From NCBI RefSeq assembly GCF_002019605.1, contig NZ_KV917368.1, positions 1,507,617 through 1,571,616 on the forward strand: a stretch of 64,000 bases of DNA, read 5' to 3'. The DNA is from Alkalihalobacterium alkalinitrilicum. Lineage in GTDB: Bacteria > Bacillota > Bacilli > Bacillales > Bacillaceae_F. The position numbers and the translations under genes are program-made. Below are positions 16,087-26,421 of this stretch, piece by piece (position 1 is the first letter of the stretch; every line of letters starts with the position of its first letter). The notes beneath the pieces were generated by a model. The model was not told the origin of the DNA and did no database searches. It saw nothing but the letters and a program-made list of their open reading frames with translations.

Positions 16087-19000
16087 CTATGTTAGTAAAT
16101 CTAAAATCTCCTCTTCAGTTAAACTAGTGAGCATCGTCTCCCCAGGTTGAATAACCTTTTCAATGAGTTCTTTTTTTGTTTGTTGCATCTCATAAATCTT
16201 TTCTTCAATTGTACCATGAGTGATCATTTTGATCACTTGAACAACGCTTTTCTGGCCAATTCTATGAGCTCGCCCTGCGGCTTGTTCTTCAATAGCGGGG
16301 TTCCACCATAAATCATATAAAATAACAGTATCCGCACCTGTTAAATTTAAGCCTGTTCCACCTGCTTTTAATGAGATTAAGAACAAGCTATTCTCTCCTC
16401 GGTTAAATCGTTCTGCCATTTCAACTCGTTCTTTTCCTGGAGTTTGTCCATCCAAATAAAAATAGTTATAGCCTTCTTTCTGTATTCTTTCTTCAATTAT
16501 TTTAAGCATTGACGCAAACTGAGAAAAAATAAGAATACGCTTTCCATTTTCAACTGCACTTTGAACAGTCTCAAGAAGTTGTTCTAACTTTCCCGAACCT
16601 CCTTCATATTGGTCAAGAAACAGAGCGGGATGGCAACATAGCTGTCGTAGCCTCGTTAAGGCAGCTAATATTTTTATACGACCTTTATTAAGACCCTCTA
16701 CTTGTAAAATTTCTGACGTTTCTTGTTTCACTTTTTGTAAATAACCGACATACAATTCTTTTTGTGTTTTTGTTAACTCCGATATTTGAACCGTTTCAAT
16801 TTTATCTGGTAACTCTTTTAATACATCTGATTTCACTCGACGTAAAATGAAAGGCTTCACCATTTTAGAAATCTGATCAAGTTCGATTTTACTAAAGTCT
16901 TGTTTTTTTGGAAAAAACCCTGGTAGCAAAACGTAAAAGATCGACCATAATTCATCAATCGAATTTTCAATAGGCGTCCCACTTAATGCAAAACGTTTTG
17001 GTGCACGGATCTTAGTAATCGCTTTAAATGTTTTCGTTTGTGGATTTTTGATCGCTTGAGCTTCATCTAATATTAATGTATCAAAATTACGCTCGGCGTA
17101 TAAATCTATATCTTGCCGTACTAAAGGATACGACGTTATACAAACATCAACATTGGTTAGGTCCTCTAACTTTCTTTTTCTCTCATCAGGTGTACCGTCT
17201 ATAACTGCTACTCGTAAACTCGACGCAAATTTTTTACATTCGCTTTTCCAATTATATATAAGTGATGCCGGTGCAACAACAAGTGACGGAAGTGCCAATT
17301 CATTTCTTTCTTTTTCTGAAACGAGAAAAGTAATACTTTGTAATGTTTTTCCTAAACCCATATCATCTGCCAAAATTCCACCTAGACGATATGTCGCTAA
17401 CGTTTTGAGCCACTGAAAGCCAAACTGTTGATAATCACGAAGTTCCGCCTGGACATTTTCAGGTATTTTAACGTCTAGTTCATCAGGATGTTTCAAGTTT
17501 TGTAATAGTTTTCGAAATGCTTTACTATATCTTGCTTTATACTGATCATCTTGACCAATAATGTTTTCTATTTGCATACTTCTATAAAGTGGAATTGCTA
17601 CTTTACCATCTTCAAGCTGTGATTTCTGTATATCCAACTGCCCAAAAATTTGATTAATTTGCTGAAAGGATTGATCTTCAAAAGATAAAAATGAACCGTT
17701 CGCTAATCGGAAATAGCGTTTTTTCTCAACAACAGCTTGTAAGATGTCTTGAATGGACTGTTGTTCAATGCCATCCAAATTGAAACTTACTTCTAGCCAA
17801 TTTCCATTCGAGTCAATGTCAATAGCAGTCGAAGGTTCGTAACGTTCAAATCCTAACAATCCTTTTGCAGAGTTGGTCAGAAAAACGTCAGCATTATGTT
17901 CAAAAAGCGGTAACATGTGAAACAGAAAGTTATAAATCTCTTCTTCCCCTTCTACATATAATTGATTGCCATTTATTTTTAACAATGACCCTTCAATAAC
18001 ATCCATTACGTTTTGTTCTTTGTCTACATCGCGAATTATGATTTTTGGGGTAATTTTTTCATTTCGATTTTCATAATCAAAAGGATTAATAACAATATCC
18101 CCATAATGATGTTCAACTTTAACAGTAACTCTCTCATTATCATAATCAATATAGACTTTTGACTGAAGCGGAACACTAATTAATTCATCTTTCAGTGCCT
18201 CATCCATTTGAATTGTCGTTAATTTATTTAATTTCGGGACAACGTGGGAAACAAATGGTTCGATCTGTTCCTTTGCAATTGCTAACCTTTCTTGACCTAA
18301 AAATTTATCTAATTCCTTCATGTACGTTTGTTGATCAGTTGTTAATTTGTATAAATTTAACTCATCAAAAACATACCCATACATCTCCATAAAATACAAA
18401 TCTTGCATCTGACCAAGGTCCAAAATATATTCATCTTCTTCTCCCTTTAATATCTCGATCGAATATGGAAATTCAAAATTAGGGTGAATAGCAATAATTT
18501 GATTAGAACCTAGAGAATTACTGTATAAAAGTTCCGTCTTCGTTTCATGAAAGATAGAAAGTAGCGCCTCTACTGTATACGGGGCTATTAATAATTCTCG
18601 TTCAGGTATGATTGAAGACGTTGACCAATAGTTGGATGACATCCTTGTGTACAATTGTTCTTGTTCATACATTTCATAAAGCATTCTAAGAATATTTTGA
18701 TCTTTACCAGCGAATTGATGGTCAATTGGATCAAAGCTAAAATTAGTAGTAAAAAAGTAAGACTTTTGTTGGTGGACATGTTTAAGAAATTCACCTATTT
18801 TTTTAACCACATACACTCTTTTAGGCCCAACTTTTAATTCAATCGTAAAAAAATACTTGTCTTGCTGTAAGTATGAATTATGTATTTTCAAATAATATTC
18901 CACGTTTAAAAGTTCTTTTGTATGTATACTCATCTCTGCTTTTTCGGGCGTTCGCAAATTAGTAAAAGATTCGATGAAAGAATTAGCCGTATCATAACTT

Positions 19001-19341
19001 CTTCGTTTTTGTTGTTTTACAAAAAAGTCTTTACTTTCGGTTAGCGACCCGTGTTCAGCGATCTTTAATAATACCGCTACACTATGCTTACATTCACCAT
19101 AACTAACATGTGCTGGGCAATTGCAATCATCAACGATCATTCCATTTTTTTTAATGCTGATTTCTACCTCGTATTGTTCACTACCGAGTACAAGAGCATA
19201 CCATGCTTGCTCTTGTGCATCATAGTTTAATTTTTCTACACGATTTTCATAATAATATACCAATCCTCGTCGAAAGACTTGACTTGAGAACATATTTTTA
19301 ACTTCAGATTTTGTTATCGTATGATTCATTTTTGATTTCAT
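16087..19341 (-). CDS. SNF2-family helicase with N-terminal SWIM zinc finger
   Basis: This Swi2/Snf2-type double-stranded DNA translocase has 1084 residues. The N-terminus carries a SWIM zinc finger (CNCPAHVSYGECKHSVAVLL, residues about 73-92), followed by about 500 residues of the bacterial SNF2-associated region. The helicase core starts near residue 620: DDMGLGKT (motif I), DEAQ (motif II), LSGTPIENS (III), then SLKAGGTGLNLTGAD (V) and QAAGRAHRIGQ (VI). Bacilli usually carry one such protein (YwqA type) of uncertain role, often linked to repair or transcription-conflict resolution. The start MKSKMNHTITK has a GGAAGAG site. No nuclease or methylase neighbour suggests a defence island. Confidence 0.88.
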   Translation of the reverse strand: MKSKMNHTITKSEVKNMFSSQVFRRGLVYYYENRVEKLNYDAQEQAWYALVLGSEQYEVEISIKKNGMIVDDCNCPAHVSYGECKHSVAVLLKIAEHGSLTESKDFFVKQQKRRSYDTANSFIESFTNLRTPEKAEMSIHTKELLNVEYYLKIHNSYLQQDKYFFTIELKVGPKRVYVVKKIGEFLKHVHQQKSYFFTTNFSFDPIDHQFAGKDQNILRMLYEMYEQEQLYTRMSSNYWSTSSIIPERELLIAPYTVEALLSIFHETKTELLYSNSLGSNQIIAIHPNFEFPYSIEILKGEEDEYILDLGQMQDLYFMEMYGYVFDELNLYKLTTDQQTYMKELDKFLGQERLAIAKEQIEPFVSHVVPKLNKLTTIQMDEALKDELISVPLQSKVYIDYDNERVTVKVEHHYGDIVINPFDYENRNEKITPKIIIRDVDKEQNVMDVIEGSLLKINGNQLYVEGEEEIYNFLFHMLPLFEHNADVFLTNSAKGLLGFERYEPSTAIDIDSNGNWLEVSFNLDGIEQQSIQDILQAVVEKKRYFRLANGSFLSFEDQSFQQINQIFGQLDIQKSQLEDGKVAIPLYRSMQIENIIGQDDQYKARYSKAFRKLLQNLKHPDELDVKIPENVQAELRDYQQFGFQWLKTLATYRLGGILADDMGLGKTLQSITFLVSEKERNELALPSLVVAPASLIYNWKSECKKFASSLRVAVIDGTPDERKRKLEDLTNVDVCITSYPLVRQDIDLYAERNFDTLILDEAQAIKNPQTKTFKAITKIRAPKRFALSGTPIENSIDELWSIFYVLLPGFFPKKQDFSKIELDQISKMVKPFILRRVKSDVLKELPDKIETVQISELTKTQKELYVGYLQKVKQETSEILQVEGLNKGRIKILAALTRLRQLCCHPALFLDQYEGGSGKLEQLLETVQSAVENGKRILIFSQFASMLKIIEERIQKEGYNYFYLDGQTPGKERVEMAERFNRGENSLFLISLKAGGTGLNLTGADTVILYDLWWNPAIEEQAAGRAHRIGQKSVVQVIKMITHGTIEEKIYEMQQTKKELIEKVIQPGETMLTSLTEEEILDLLT

Positions 19342-19517
19342 TTTTTCCCAACTCTTCCTTTAACCAGTTCTATAATACATTATACTACGCTGACGAAACG
19401 ACATCCAAATGAATCAAGGAACAACTTTTATGTCGAGTAACATTTCGTTAGGCGAAATTGTTTGGAATATGTTAAAATTTCTATAGGGAGCTTTCTTGGT
19501 TATAAAGGAGTTTTCAA

Positions 19518-19681
19518 ATGAATAACATAGGAATTCAACGCTTGTTGGAAACCACATTATTAGGGTTTTTAGGTGGACTAATATTTAGTTTAGCGCACCT
19601 CCCTTTACCTTGGGTATTGTGATCGTTAACTTTTGTTATAAGTGGTATTTTAAGAAACAAGTTGCCAAACAAGCCGCGTAA
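19518..19681 (+). pseudogene. Fragment of an AbrB-type (Gate domain) membrane protein gene
   Basis: A TAAAGGAG site precedes ATG 19518, and the reading MNNIGIQRLLETTLLGFLGG, then FSLAHLPLPWVL, matches the first repeat of the AbrB/YrpE-type membrane protein family, which normally continues GPL. Here a TGA replaces the Gly codon. The same frame then continues SLTFVISGILRNKLPNKPRNG to another stop. Nothing of the remaining 300 or so residues is present, so this is a decayed start of a gene. Confidence 0.5.
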
Positions 19682-19776
19682 CGGATATTAATTTCTTCAA
19701 TCACGATGGGTAGACGTTTTATTGTAGATTATAGTGCTTTAATTTATTAAAAAATGTATACAAAAATCACTAACAA

Positions 19777-19807
19777 AAGGATATAAGGGGTCGAGACTTA
19801 TATCCTT
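19777..19807 (-). terminator. Probable terminator of pepF
   Basis: AAGGATATAAG and CTTATATCCTT are perfectly complementary with a nine-base loop, about 70 bases beyond the pepF stop codon. On the minus strand TTTTG follows, a short U-tract. Confidence 0.55.
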
Positions 19808-19879
19808 CCGTATTAATATTAATTAATGTTAGTCCATGAGTTGTACCTGTCAGTGACCCACTTTTACTCGTGACTCAGT

Positions 19880-21682
19880 TCACTCAAAGCCTTTTTCTAA
19901 TTCATCAATAAGAGTACCTACAAACTGAACTGTTTTTCGAATCGGCTCAGTGTTTGACATATCTATACCTGCCATTTTCATTAGATCAAGTGGTTTTTTC
20001 GTGCCACCCGCTTTTAGCACTTCTACCCAACGCGCCGCAGCAGGTTGGCCTTCTTCTTGAATCATTTGTGCTACTGCCGTCGAAGCTGTTAATCCAGCTG
20101 CATACGTATACGGATATAAGCCCATGTAGTAGTGAGGCTGTCGCATCCAAGTAAGCCGTGCCCCTTCATCAATTTCAACAGTATCTCCCCAGAAATCAGA
20201 AAGAACGGAACCTTTTAAGTCACATAGAACTTTCGCTGTAATTGGTTTTCCTGCTTCCGCATGAGCGTAAACGCGTCGTTGCATTTCTGCTTCTAACAAG
20301 TGTGTCACATAGTTATGATAATAAGTGCCTAATACTTGTACAATCACAGCAAGACGCTTACGTGGTTCTTCTGACTTGGCTAATAAAGAATGACTTAATA
20401 GCATTTCATTTAATGTAGAGGGTGCTTCAATAAAATACAATGATGGTCTTGTGTTATGATAACGTTGATAACGACCTGCAAGCGCAAAATGCCCCGCGTG
20501 CCCTAACTCATGGGCTAATGTAAACGCTGAACGCATTTTACCTGCCCATGTCATTAAGATATACGGGTGAACACCATACGGACTCGAACAAAACGCTCCA
20601 CTCCGTTTCCCAATGGTATCAGCATAATCAACCCATCGCTCTTTAATTGCCTTTGTCATAATCTCCATGTACTCTGATCCCATCACTTCTAACGATTCAA
20701 GTACTTCTTTCGCAGCTTCATGGTACGATACATCAGCGTTATATTCTGGATCAAGCGGTGCCTTTAAATCACAAACGTACATAGTATCAAGCCCCAACAC
20801 TCTTTGTTTTAATTTAGCAAAACGTCGCATATGTGGAGCTAACTCGGTTTGAATAACATCCAAAATATTATGGTACATTTCCATTGTTACTTCCTGAGGT
20901 TGCAACAGCATGTTCGTTACTGATGTATAGTTACGTTCACGTGCCATCACCACTTGCTTTTTCACTTCGGTAGCGTATGTAGTAGCAAAAGTATTTTTAT
21001 ATTGATTGAATGCCTTTGTATATGAAGCATACGCTTGTCTACGTTCATTTGTATTAGAAGATTGCTCATACAACGTTTCATATAATGCAAGTGACAGTTG
21101 TTGTTCTTCCCCTTTATCATTCATGATCGGCTCAAACTGCATATCTGCCGATTTGCTTCGTGTATAAACTGCAAAAGGAGCATCTAACACTTCACCTAAT
21201 GAAGCTAAAATAGCTTCAGCTTCAGGTGATAGTCGATGGGGCTTCGTATCTAAAAGTTCAGTTAATGTTTTACGGTACGTCCCAAGGGCATTTTCTTTCT
21301 CTAGAAACGCTTCAATTACTCCTTCAGGTAACTCTAAAATTTCAGATTGTACAAATGATAAAGCCGCATGTATTGAAGCGACTGTTGAAGATGCTTGACT
21401 GGAATTCTCCTGATAAAGTGGATTCGTGCCATCAACAGACGTATTTAATTGAGCATATGTAGCTACACGAATGGTGCGTTGCAAAAGTTCATCCTGAGCA
21501 TTTAGACATGAAAGTAAAATATGAGCTCCTTCTCCTAAGCGCCCTTTATACTGAGTTACCGTTTCAATTTGATCGGACAATTGATTTAGTTCCTCCACCC
21601 AAGCTTCATTCGAAGAAAATAAATCACTTAAATCCCATGTTTGTTCTACTGGTACATCAGTTCGAGCAGGTCTTTTAGACAT
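19880..21682 (-). CDS. pepF: Oligoendopeptidase F
   Basis: This cytoplasmic zinc metallopeptidase of family M3B has 600 residues, the normal length. The zinc-binding motif HELGH lies in FTLAHELGHAGHFAL near residue 390, and the third ligand Glu is in FIEAPSTLNEM about 25 residues later. The N-terminal RTDVPVEQTWDLSDLF is typical of the family. PepF hydrolyses oligopeptides of roughly 7-17 residues. In B. subtilis excess PepF affects sporulation by degrading PhrA. It stands alone, with its own hairpin terminator. Confidence 0.93.
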   Translation of the reverse strand: MSKRPARTDVPVEQTWDLSDLFSSNEAWVEELNQLSDQIETVTQYKGRLGEGAHILLSCLNAQDELLQRTIRVATYAQLNTSVDGTNPLYQENSSQASSTVASIHAALSFVQSEILELPEGVIEAFLEKENALGTYRKTLTELLDTKPHRLSPEAEAILASLGEVLDAPFAVYTRSKSADMQFEPIMNDKGEEQQLSLALYETLYEQSSNTNERRQAYASYTKAFNQYKNTFATTYATEVKKQVVMARERNYTSVTNMLLQPQEVTMEMYHNILDVIQTELAPHMRRFAKLKQRVLGLDTMYVCDLKAPLDPEYNADVSYHEAAKEVLESLEVMGSEYMEIMTKAIKERWVDYADTIGKRSGAFCSSPYGVHPYILMTWAGKMRSAFTLAHELGHAGHFALAGRYQRYHNTRPSLYFIEAPSTLNEMLLSHSLLAKSEEPRKRLAVIVQVLGTYYHNYVTHLLEAEMQRRVYAHAEAGKPITAKVLCDLKGSVLSDFWGDTVEIDEGARLTWMRQPHYYMGLYPYTYAAGLTASTAVAQMIQEEGQPAAARWVEVLKAGGTKKPLDLMKMAGIDMSNTEPIRKTVQFVGTLIDELEKGFE

Positions 21683-21817
21683 TCGCTTTCAGCTCCTCTA
21701 TAGCATAAATATTATTATAATATATTACGTAACTCGAAGGTATTTCTATTTTACCACTTTTTCTCCTTAAAAACTCCATCATTATGAATATTCATATAAT
21801 TACATATACAAATTAAA

Positions 21818-21849
21818 AAAGCTTAGTCTACTTTTCCCGACTAAGCTTT
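21818..21849 (-). terminator. Strong terminator downstream of the membrane permease gene
   Basis: AAAGCTTAGTC and GACTAAGCTTT form a perfect 11-bp stem with a ten-base loop, flanked by A- and T-runs on both sides, so it could act in either direction. Confidence 0.8.
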
Positions 21850-21911
21850 AAAAAATTTATTGCTTGTTTCATATTCATATAGAGAATCCCATATAGCTCC
21901 CGTTACTGGCT

Positions 21912-23312
21912 TTATAATAATAAATATCCAAATAACACACCAACTGTTCCAAAAATAAGCGTAAATACCATGTTTCGTCGTGTAATTCGATAAGGATTTT
22001 GGTTTGTATTCATAGATGTCATTGTCACGGTAACTCCATAGGTCGCTACTGAAGCTGTAGCTAATGCTCCAGTAATAAGGACAATACCAATACTCACAGG
22101 ATTGATCATGTCATACAAGGGTGGTAACACTTCGATCAATACACCAATTGTCGCAACTGGGTGCACTCCAATCATACTCATGACTAGGTAGGTCACCTGA
22201 ATAAGTATAAAAATAATGATAGGTGAATGGGCAGCCGCTAAAAACGGTTGTTGAATAGATTGAAGAAACGGCGTTTCATTTAAACTACTTGAAAAAAAAG
22301 CCAGCGATATAAATAGAACTACAAAATTTTGCATATTATTAGTTCGTACTTTCCAAGTTTCCCAACCAATCGTACAAAAGCTACGCCATCTTTTCATAAT
22401 AATGGCCCAACCAAAGGAAAATGGTAATATAACTAACGTAACAGATAAAATAAAATTTAACTGAAAGTAATTTCCAACCGTAACCACAATAACTAAAAAG
22501 GACGTTAACGCAATTAATAATTGGACTACTTGTATAGCGATTTCCTTAGGTTTTATCTTCCTTACGACACTATTTCCAGGCGGCTCGTATGGGATGGATT
22601 GAAACCTTCTTTTACTCCATAAACTATCAAATATTAGTACAATGATAGAACATAGAAATAACCAAGGTAAATAAGTGAGGTAACTAACCCCTGTTGCATC
22701 GACTGTGATGGCAACGATAATTTCCATCGGACTCCATACTAATGCTAGAGCAAATGCTCTTAAGGTTGTTCGACTAATAAAAGAGTCACTTAAACTTTTC
22801 TTCATTTTTGATAAATTTTTTTTCAGAACATCCTGCGTGAACGGAATGGCAGACAAGTTAATAAACATACAAAGTATATATGTCGTAAAAGAACTTCTTA
22901 CATATAATTTTCCAAGATCAGCTACATTTACTTTCATCATGTCATTAATTCTTCGATCAAAACGGCCAGCCCTTACAACACTGTTCATCCAAGGTAGTAC
23001 AGTTAAAAAGGCTAACAATGCCATATTTGAAGTCGTATATAGTGGAATTTGATGGAATGGTAAGCCAGAATAAACATAAAACCCTAACCCAACCATTACA
23101 AAAATACTACCCATGATTTTAAACAATCTCGTAGCACCTAAAAAAGATATACCTAGCATAGGTACTGATAATATACCAACAACATAAGTGACTATGTAAC
23201 TATCAATAAACGTATTTATAATAAATAGTAACAAGATGACTGTATAAATCCAATACAAATTAGCATTGATCCATCTACACATAAATTTTTGCCCCTTTAC
23301 TTGATGAGACAA
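21912..23312 (-). CDS. Uncharacterised polytopic membrane protein (putative permease)
   Basis: The 466-residue protein has about eleven hydrophobic segments and a Lys/Arg-rich loop near residue 225-260. The segment WSPMEIIVAITVDATGVSYL and a late glycine-rich region (GIVLITGALATASVATYGVTV) suggest a secondary transporter of the ion-transporter superfamily. I recall similar unannotated Bacillus proteins (YhfA-like) but cannot name a substrate. No ribosome site decides between the MSHQVKG start and nearby alternatives. It stands alone, divergent from an MFS gene. Confidence 0.65.
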   Translation of the reverse strand: MSHQVKGQKFMCRWINANLYWIYTVILLLFIINTFIDSYIVTYVVGILSVPMLGISFLGATRLFKIMGSIFVMVGLGFYVYSGLPFHQIPLYTTSNMALLAFLTVLPWMNSVVRAGRFDRRINDMMKVNVADLGKLYVRSSFTTYILCMFINLSAIPFTQDVLKKNLSKMKKSLSDSFISRTTLRAFALALVWSPMEIIVAITVDATGVSYLTYLPWLFLCSIIVLIFDSLWSKRRFQSIPYEPPGNSVVRKIKPKEIAIQVVQLLIALTSFLVIVVTVGNYFQLNFILSVTLVILPFSFGWAIIMKRWRSFCTIGWETWKVRTNNMQNFVVLFISLAFFSSSLNETPFLQSIQQPFLAAAHSPIIIFILIQVTYLVMSMIGVHPVATIGVLIEVLPPLYDMINPVSIGIVLITGALATASVATYGVTVTMTSMNTNQNPYRITRRNMVFTLIFGTVGVLFGYLLL

Positions 23313-23632
23313 ATTAATATTTCGTCCCCCTACATTCTTAACATTTATTTACATTACTCCTCTTTTCAAAATCTTTCAAGCTTTTATTATAAAAAATTCG
23401 AAATTTTAAACTAAAAAATGTGACCTAATATGGTGTTGTCTGCGTTTTTCGAAAAAATTCAAGATAATTTCATCATCCTTAATTTCTAATAAAGATTTAA
23501 ATATTTTTATTTTTGTCAAATACATTGTAAAATAAATTATCAGACTTTTAAATGGACGACTAAAAAATAACTTATTAGTTATACTCGAGATTAAATTAAG
23601 TTTATTAGAATAGTATAAAAGGAGATGTCTTC
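23313..23632. other. Divergent intergenic region, no gene seen
   Basis: About 320 AT-rich bases lie between the divergent permease and MFS genes. They must hold both promoters. I did not find a clear operator or RNA element. Confidence 0.5.
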
Positions 23633-24856
23633 ATGACGAAGGATCAAAAAAAGAGAATGTGGATTTATGCTTCGATTGGCATTTTAACAACCATTGTTGT
23701 ATTAGCTTTCGCAAGGCTTTCATATGGCGTAGTATTGCCTTTCATGAGAGATGGCCTAAAAATCTCATACAAAGAAGCTGGATTACTTGGAACGGTTACT
23801 TCATTAGGGTATGTAAGTATGGTCATGTATGCTGGGATCCTTTCGTCTAAATGGGGTGGAAAGAAAACGATATTACTAGGAATTTCTATCGTGACAACAG
23901 GCTTTATCGGGCTTACCTTTACCCCTTTTTACTGGGTGACAATTATTTTTATGCTTTTATTAGGAGTAGGTACTGCCTTTACATACACTCCACTAATTTC
24001 ATTACTCGTGGCTTGGTTTCCACAACATAAAGGGTTCATCATTGGTTTAACAGCAAGTGGTGTTGGCGTTGGGATGCTTTTGACAGGAATTGTTATTCCT
24101 TATTTGAATAGCATTTACCCTGATATTGGCTGGAGAATGTCTTGGGGATTATTTGCCATTTTTAGTATGATAGTCGTGACATTAACATTACTATTTATTA
24201 AAAATCCACCTTCTGATAGACCATCAGAACAAAGTCATCAACATACATCCCCAAAAGAAATTTATAAAAACCGTGCCGTTATTAATGTCGGGCTTATTTA
24301 TGGAGTCATAGGAATTGCATACCTGGTCCAAATGTTGTTTATTATGAGTTTCATGATTGAATATGGTTTAGATGTTAAATTAGCTGGACAACTAATTGCA
24401 CTAAATGGAATTTTATCTATTTTCAGTGGTCCAATTTGGGGGCTTATTTCGGATCATTTAGGAAGACGAAAATCACTTATCTTAACAATGGCACTTACCA
24501 TGACTACTATGCTTCTTCCTATCTTTTATCCTACAGTCGTTGGGTTTACTATTCATATTGTTGTATTAAGCTGTACATTGATTGGTTTATTTACTTTAGT
24601 TCAAGCAGCTAGCATGGATCAAGTGAAACCGGCCGACATGCCATTAGCTTTTAGCTATGTTACTGTTTTCTTTGCAGTAGGTCAATTTATTGGACCAACG
24701 GTTGCAGGGTGGTTAATCGATGACTTTGGTGGATTTAAAAGTGCGTTTTTATTTGCGTCTGTTGCCTTATTTATTGGGTTGCTATTATCCTTAAAAGTAA
24801 AAAGTGCACAGCAACAGAGTGCAGAAGAGCCGAGAATAGCTGCCGAATCAAACTGA
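23633..24856 (+). CDS. MFS transporter (YbfB/YjiJ-like)
   Basis: This major facilitator of 407 residues has twelve predicted transmembrane helices. FARLSYGVVLPFMRDGL near residue 25 is characteristic of the YbfB/YjiJ subgroup; the loop 2-3 motif appears as SSKWGGKKTILLG, with a second copy in the C-terminal half as SDHLGRRKSL. An AAAAGGAGATG site precedes ATG 23633. The substrate is unknown; exporters of small organic compounds are common in this group. It is convergent with the amine oxidase gene. Confidence 0.85.
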   Translation: MTKDQKKRMWIYASIGILTTIVVLAFARLSYGVVLPFMRDGLKISYKEAGLLGTVTSLGYVSMVMYAGILSSKWGGKKTILLGISIVTTGFIGLTFTPFYWVTIIFMLLLGVGTAFTYTPLISLLVAWFPQHKGFIIGLTASGVGVGMLLTGIVIPYLNSIYPDIGWRMSWGLFAIFSMIVVTLTLLFIKNPPSDRPSEQSHQHTSPKEIYKNRAVINVGLIYGVIGIAYLVQMLFIMSFMIEYGLDVKLAGQLIALNGILSIFSGPIWGLISDHLGRRKSLILTMALTMTTMLLPIFYPTVVGFTIHIVVLSCTLIGLFTLVQAASMDQVKPADMPLAFSYVTVFFAVGQFIGPTVAGWLIDDFGGFKSAFLFASVALFIGLLLSLKVKSAQQQSAEEPRIAAESN

Positions 24857-24935
24857 AAAATTTCTAAGGTCAATTATTTAAACGTATCAATATAATGACT
24901 ATCATTGAGTGCAAGAAAGGCGAATGGTGAAAATA

Positions 24936-24976
24936 GAAGAAGCACATATAAAACATAATAATCACTGTGCTTCTTC
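24936..24976. terminator. Bidirectional terminator between MFS and amine oxidase genes
   Basis: GAAGAAGCACA and TGTGCTTCTTC are perfectly complementary around a 19-base loop and lie between two convergent genes. Confidence 0.75.
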
Positions 24977-24978
24977 GC

Positions 24979-26334
24979 CTAGTTATATTTTAATGAGGCT
25001 AATACTGCGTCAACTGCTTTTTGCCCCGATTGAACCGCTCCCTCCATATACAAACGCCATTCTGTCGCAGTTTCGGTACCTGCCCAATAGATTGGACCAA
25101 TTGGTTCGCTTAATGCTCTCCCGTATTTTGTCAAGATACCTGGTGGAAAATGACTTCCAAATCCACCACCAGTCCACTTTTCTTCTGACCAATCTTTTTC
25201 AAAAAGATGAAGCGGGCTAGCTGCCTTTTTACCAAAAAATCGCACTAACGATTTTATCGTCTCTTGTCTACGATAACTTTCACCCATTTTACTGAAAATT
25301 TGTGCATTATCTCCACCTATCAAAACTGTAAGTACACCTAACGATTCATCATCAGGAGAACTATCCATCGTTAAACTGATCGGTCCTTGATCCGATAGTA
25401 ACGAGCCATTTAATCCGTCTTCTCGCCAAAATGGATAATCATAAATAACTACTATTTTTATCACATAGGGAAAGTCTGCATAAGACTGAAGTTCTCTTCT
25501 TATTTCTGGTAACCTCGGTTCAAATGTGATGCGCTGAACAATATTTGGTGGTACTGTAACGATTACTTTTTTCGATTGCCATTTGTCATCGTGTGATGTA
25601 ATGATTGCTCTATCACTTTCATATTCAATCTTGTTCACTGGTCGATTGTAAAGTATGTGGCTTTGTATTCGTTCAGTCATTCGTTCGACTAACATTGCTG
25701 CTCCTTGCTCAATCCACATTTGTTCAGCAGATAATAATTGATTCACACCACCAGCTGATTTAACAAACCAAAGGAAATCTAAGGCCGAAACGTTCTCTAA
25801 TTTCGTGCTCATTTCTTCTTCTGTCAATAAAGCAAAGAACATCTTACCTTCTTCAGTAAACATATAAGTATTTATGAAATCTTGTATCGTTATTTTATCT
25901 AAGTCTTGTCCAAGGTCTGATTCCCACTGGTCCTCTATCGGGAGTTGTTTTATTAGTTGATTGATCTTTCGTTTAATTTTAAACAGGTCTAAAAGCGCCA
26001 AACGTGAAACAGGTGAAAAAAACCCACTTATTTTCTTTATTCGGCCTCGCTGTTCGTAAATCGATTTCCCTTTTTGATTGGTTGTTATTGTCTTTAAGTT
26101 ATATTCATTTATTAATTGTTTCATTCTAGAATGAAACGAGCTAATCCATTGAGCTCCTAAATCAAAACCAAACCCATTATCAGTAAAACTATCAATACGA
26201 CCACCAGGACGATTTCGTGCTTCTAAGACAACAAATGAATATTTTTTCTTTGATAGTTCAAGGGCAGCTGCTAGTCCTGACAAACCCGCCCCAACAATCA
26301 CAATATCTACTTGATTTACTTCAGACAAAACCAT
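24979..26334 (-). CDS. Flavin monoamine oxidase family protein
   Basis: The FAD-dependent oxidase has 451 residues. The N-terminal Rossmann motif VDIVIVGAGLSGLAAALELS (about residues 9-28) and EARNRPGGRI are followed by GFDLGAQWISSFHSRM. The C-terminal FAD-binding segment is YWAGTETATEWRLYMEGAVQSG. These are the signatures of monoamine oxidases, which oxidise primary or polyamines to aldehydes with H2O2. No covalent-FAD cysteine is apparent. It has no signal peptide and is monocistronic. The substrate is unknown. Confidence 0.87.
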   Translation of the reverse strand: MVLSEVNQVDIVIVGAGLSGLAAALELSKKKYSFVVLEARNRPGGRIDSFTDNGFGFDLGAQWISSFHSRMKQLINEYNLKTITTNQKGKSIYEQRGRIKKISGFFSPVSRLALLDLFKIKRKINQLIKQLPIEDQWESDLGQDLDKITIQDFINTYMFTEEGKMFFALLTEEEMSTKLENVSALDFLWFVKSAGGVNQLLSAEQMWIEQGAAMLVERMTERIQSHILYNRPVNKIEYESDRAIITSHDDKWQSKKVIVTVPPNIVQRITFEPRLPEIRRELQSYADFPYVIKIVVIYDYPFWREDGLNGSLLSDQGPISLTMDSSPDDESLGVLTVLIGGDNAQIFSKMGESYRRQETIKSLVRFFGKKAASPLHLFEKDWSEEKWTGGGFGSHFPPGILTKYGRALSEPIGPIYWAGTETATEWRLYMEGAVQSGQKAVDAVLASLKYN

Positions 26335-26421
26335 CCCTTCTTTCTAATAGGGAATTCCTCTATTTTTTTATTAATAAATTTTTCTTTTTCAAGGCTAATA
26401 CGCATCTCAACAGTACAGCTT

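Noticed and set aside
16087..19341. Defence island around the SNF2 helicase
   Set aside because: The gene is monocistronic and lacks neighbouring nuclease, methylase or PLD genes; it matches the common Bacillus SWIM-SNF2 protein.
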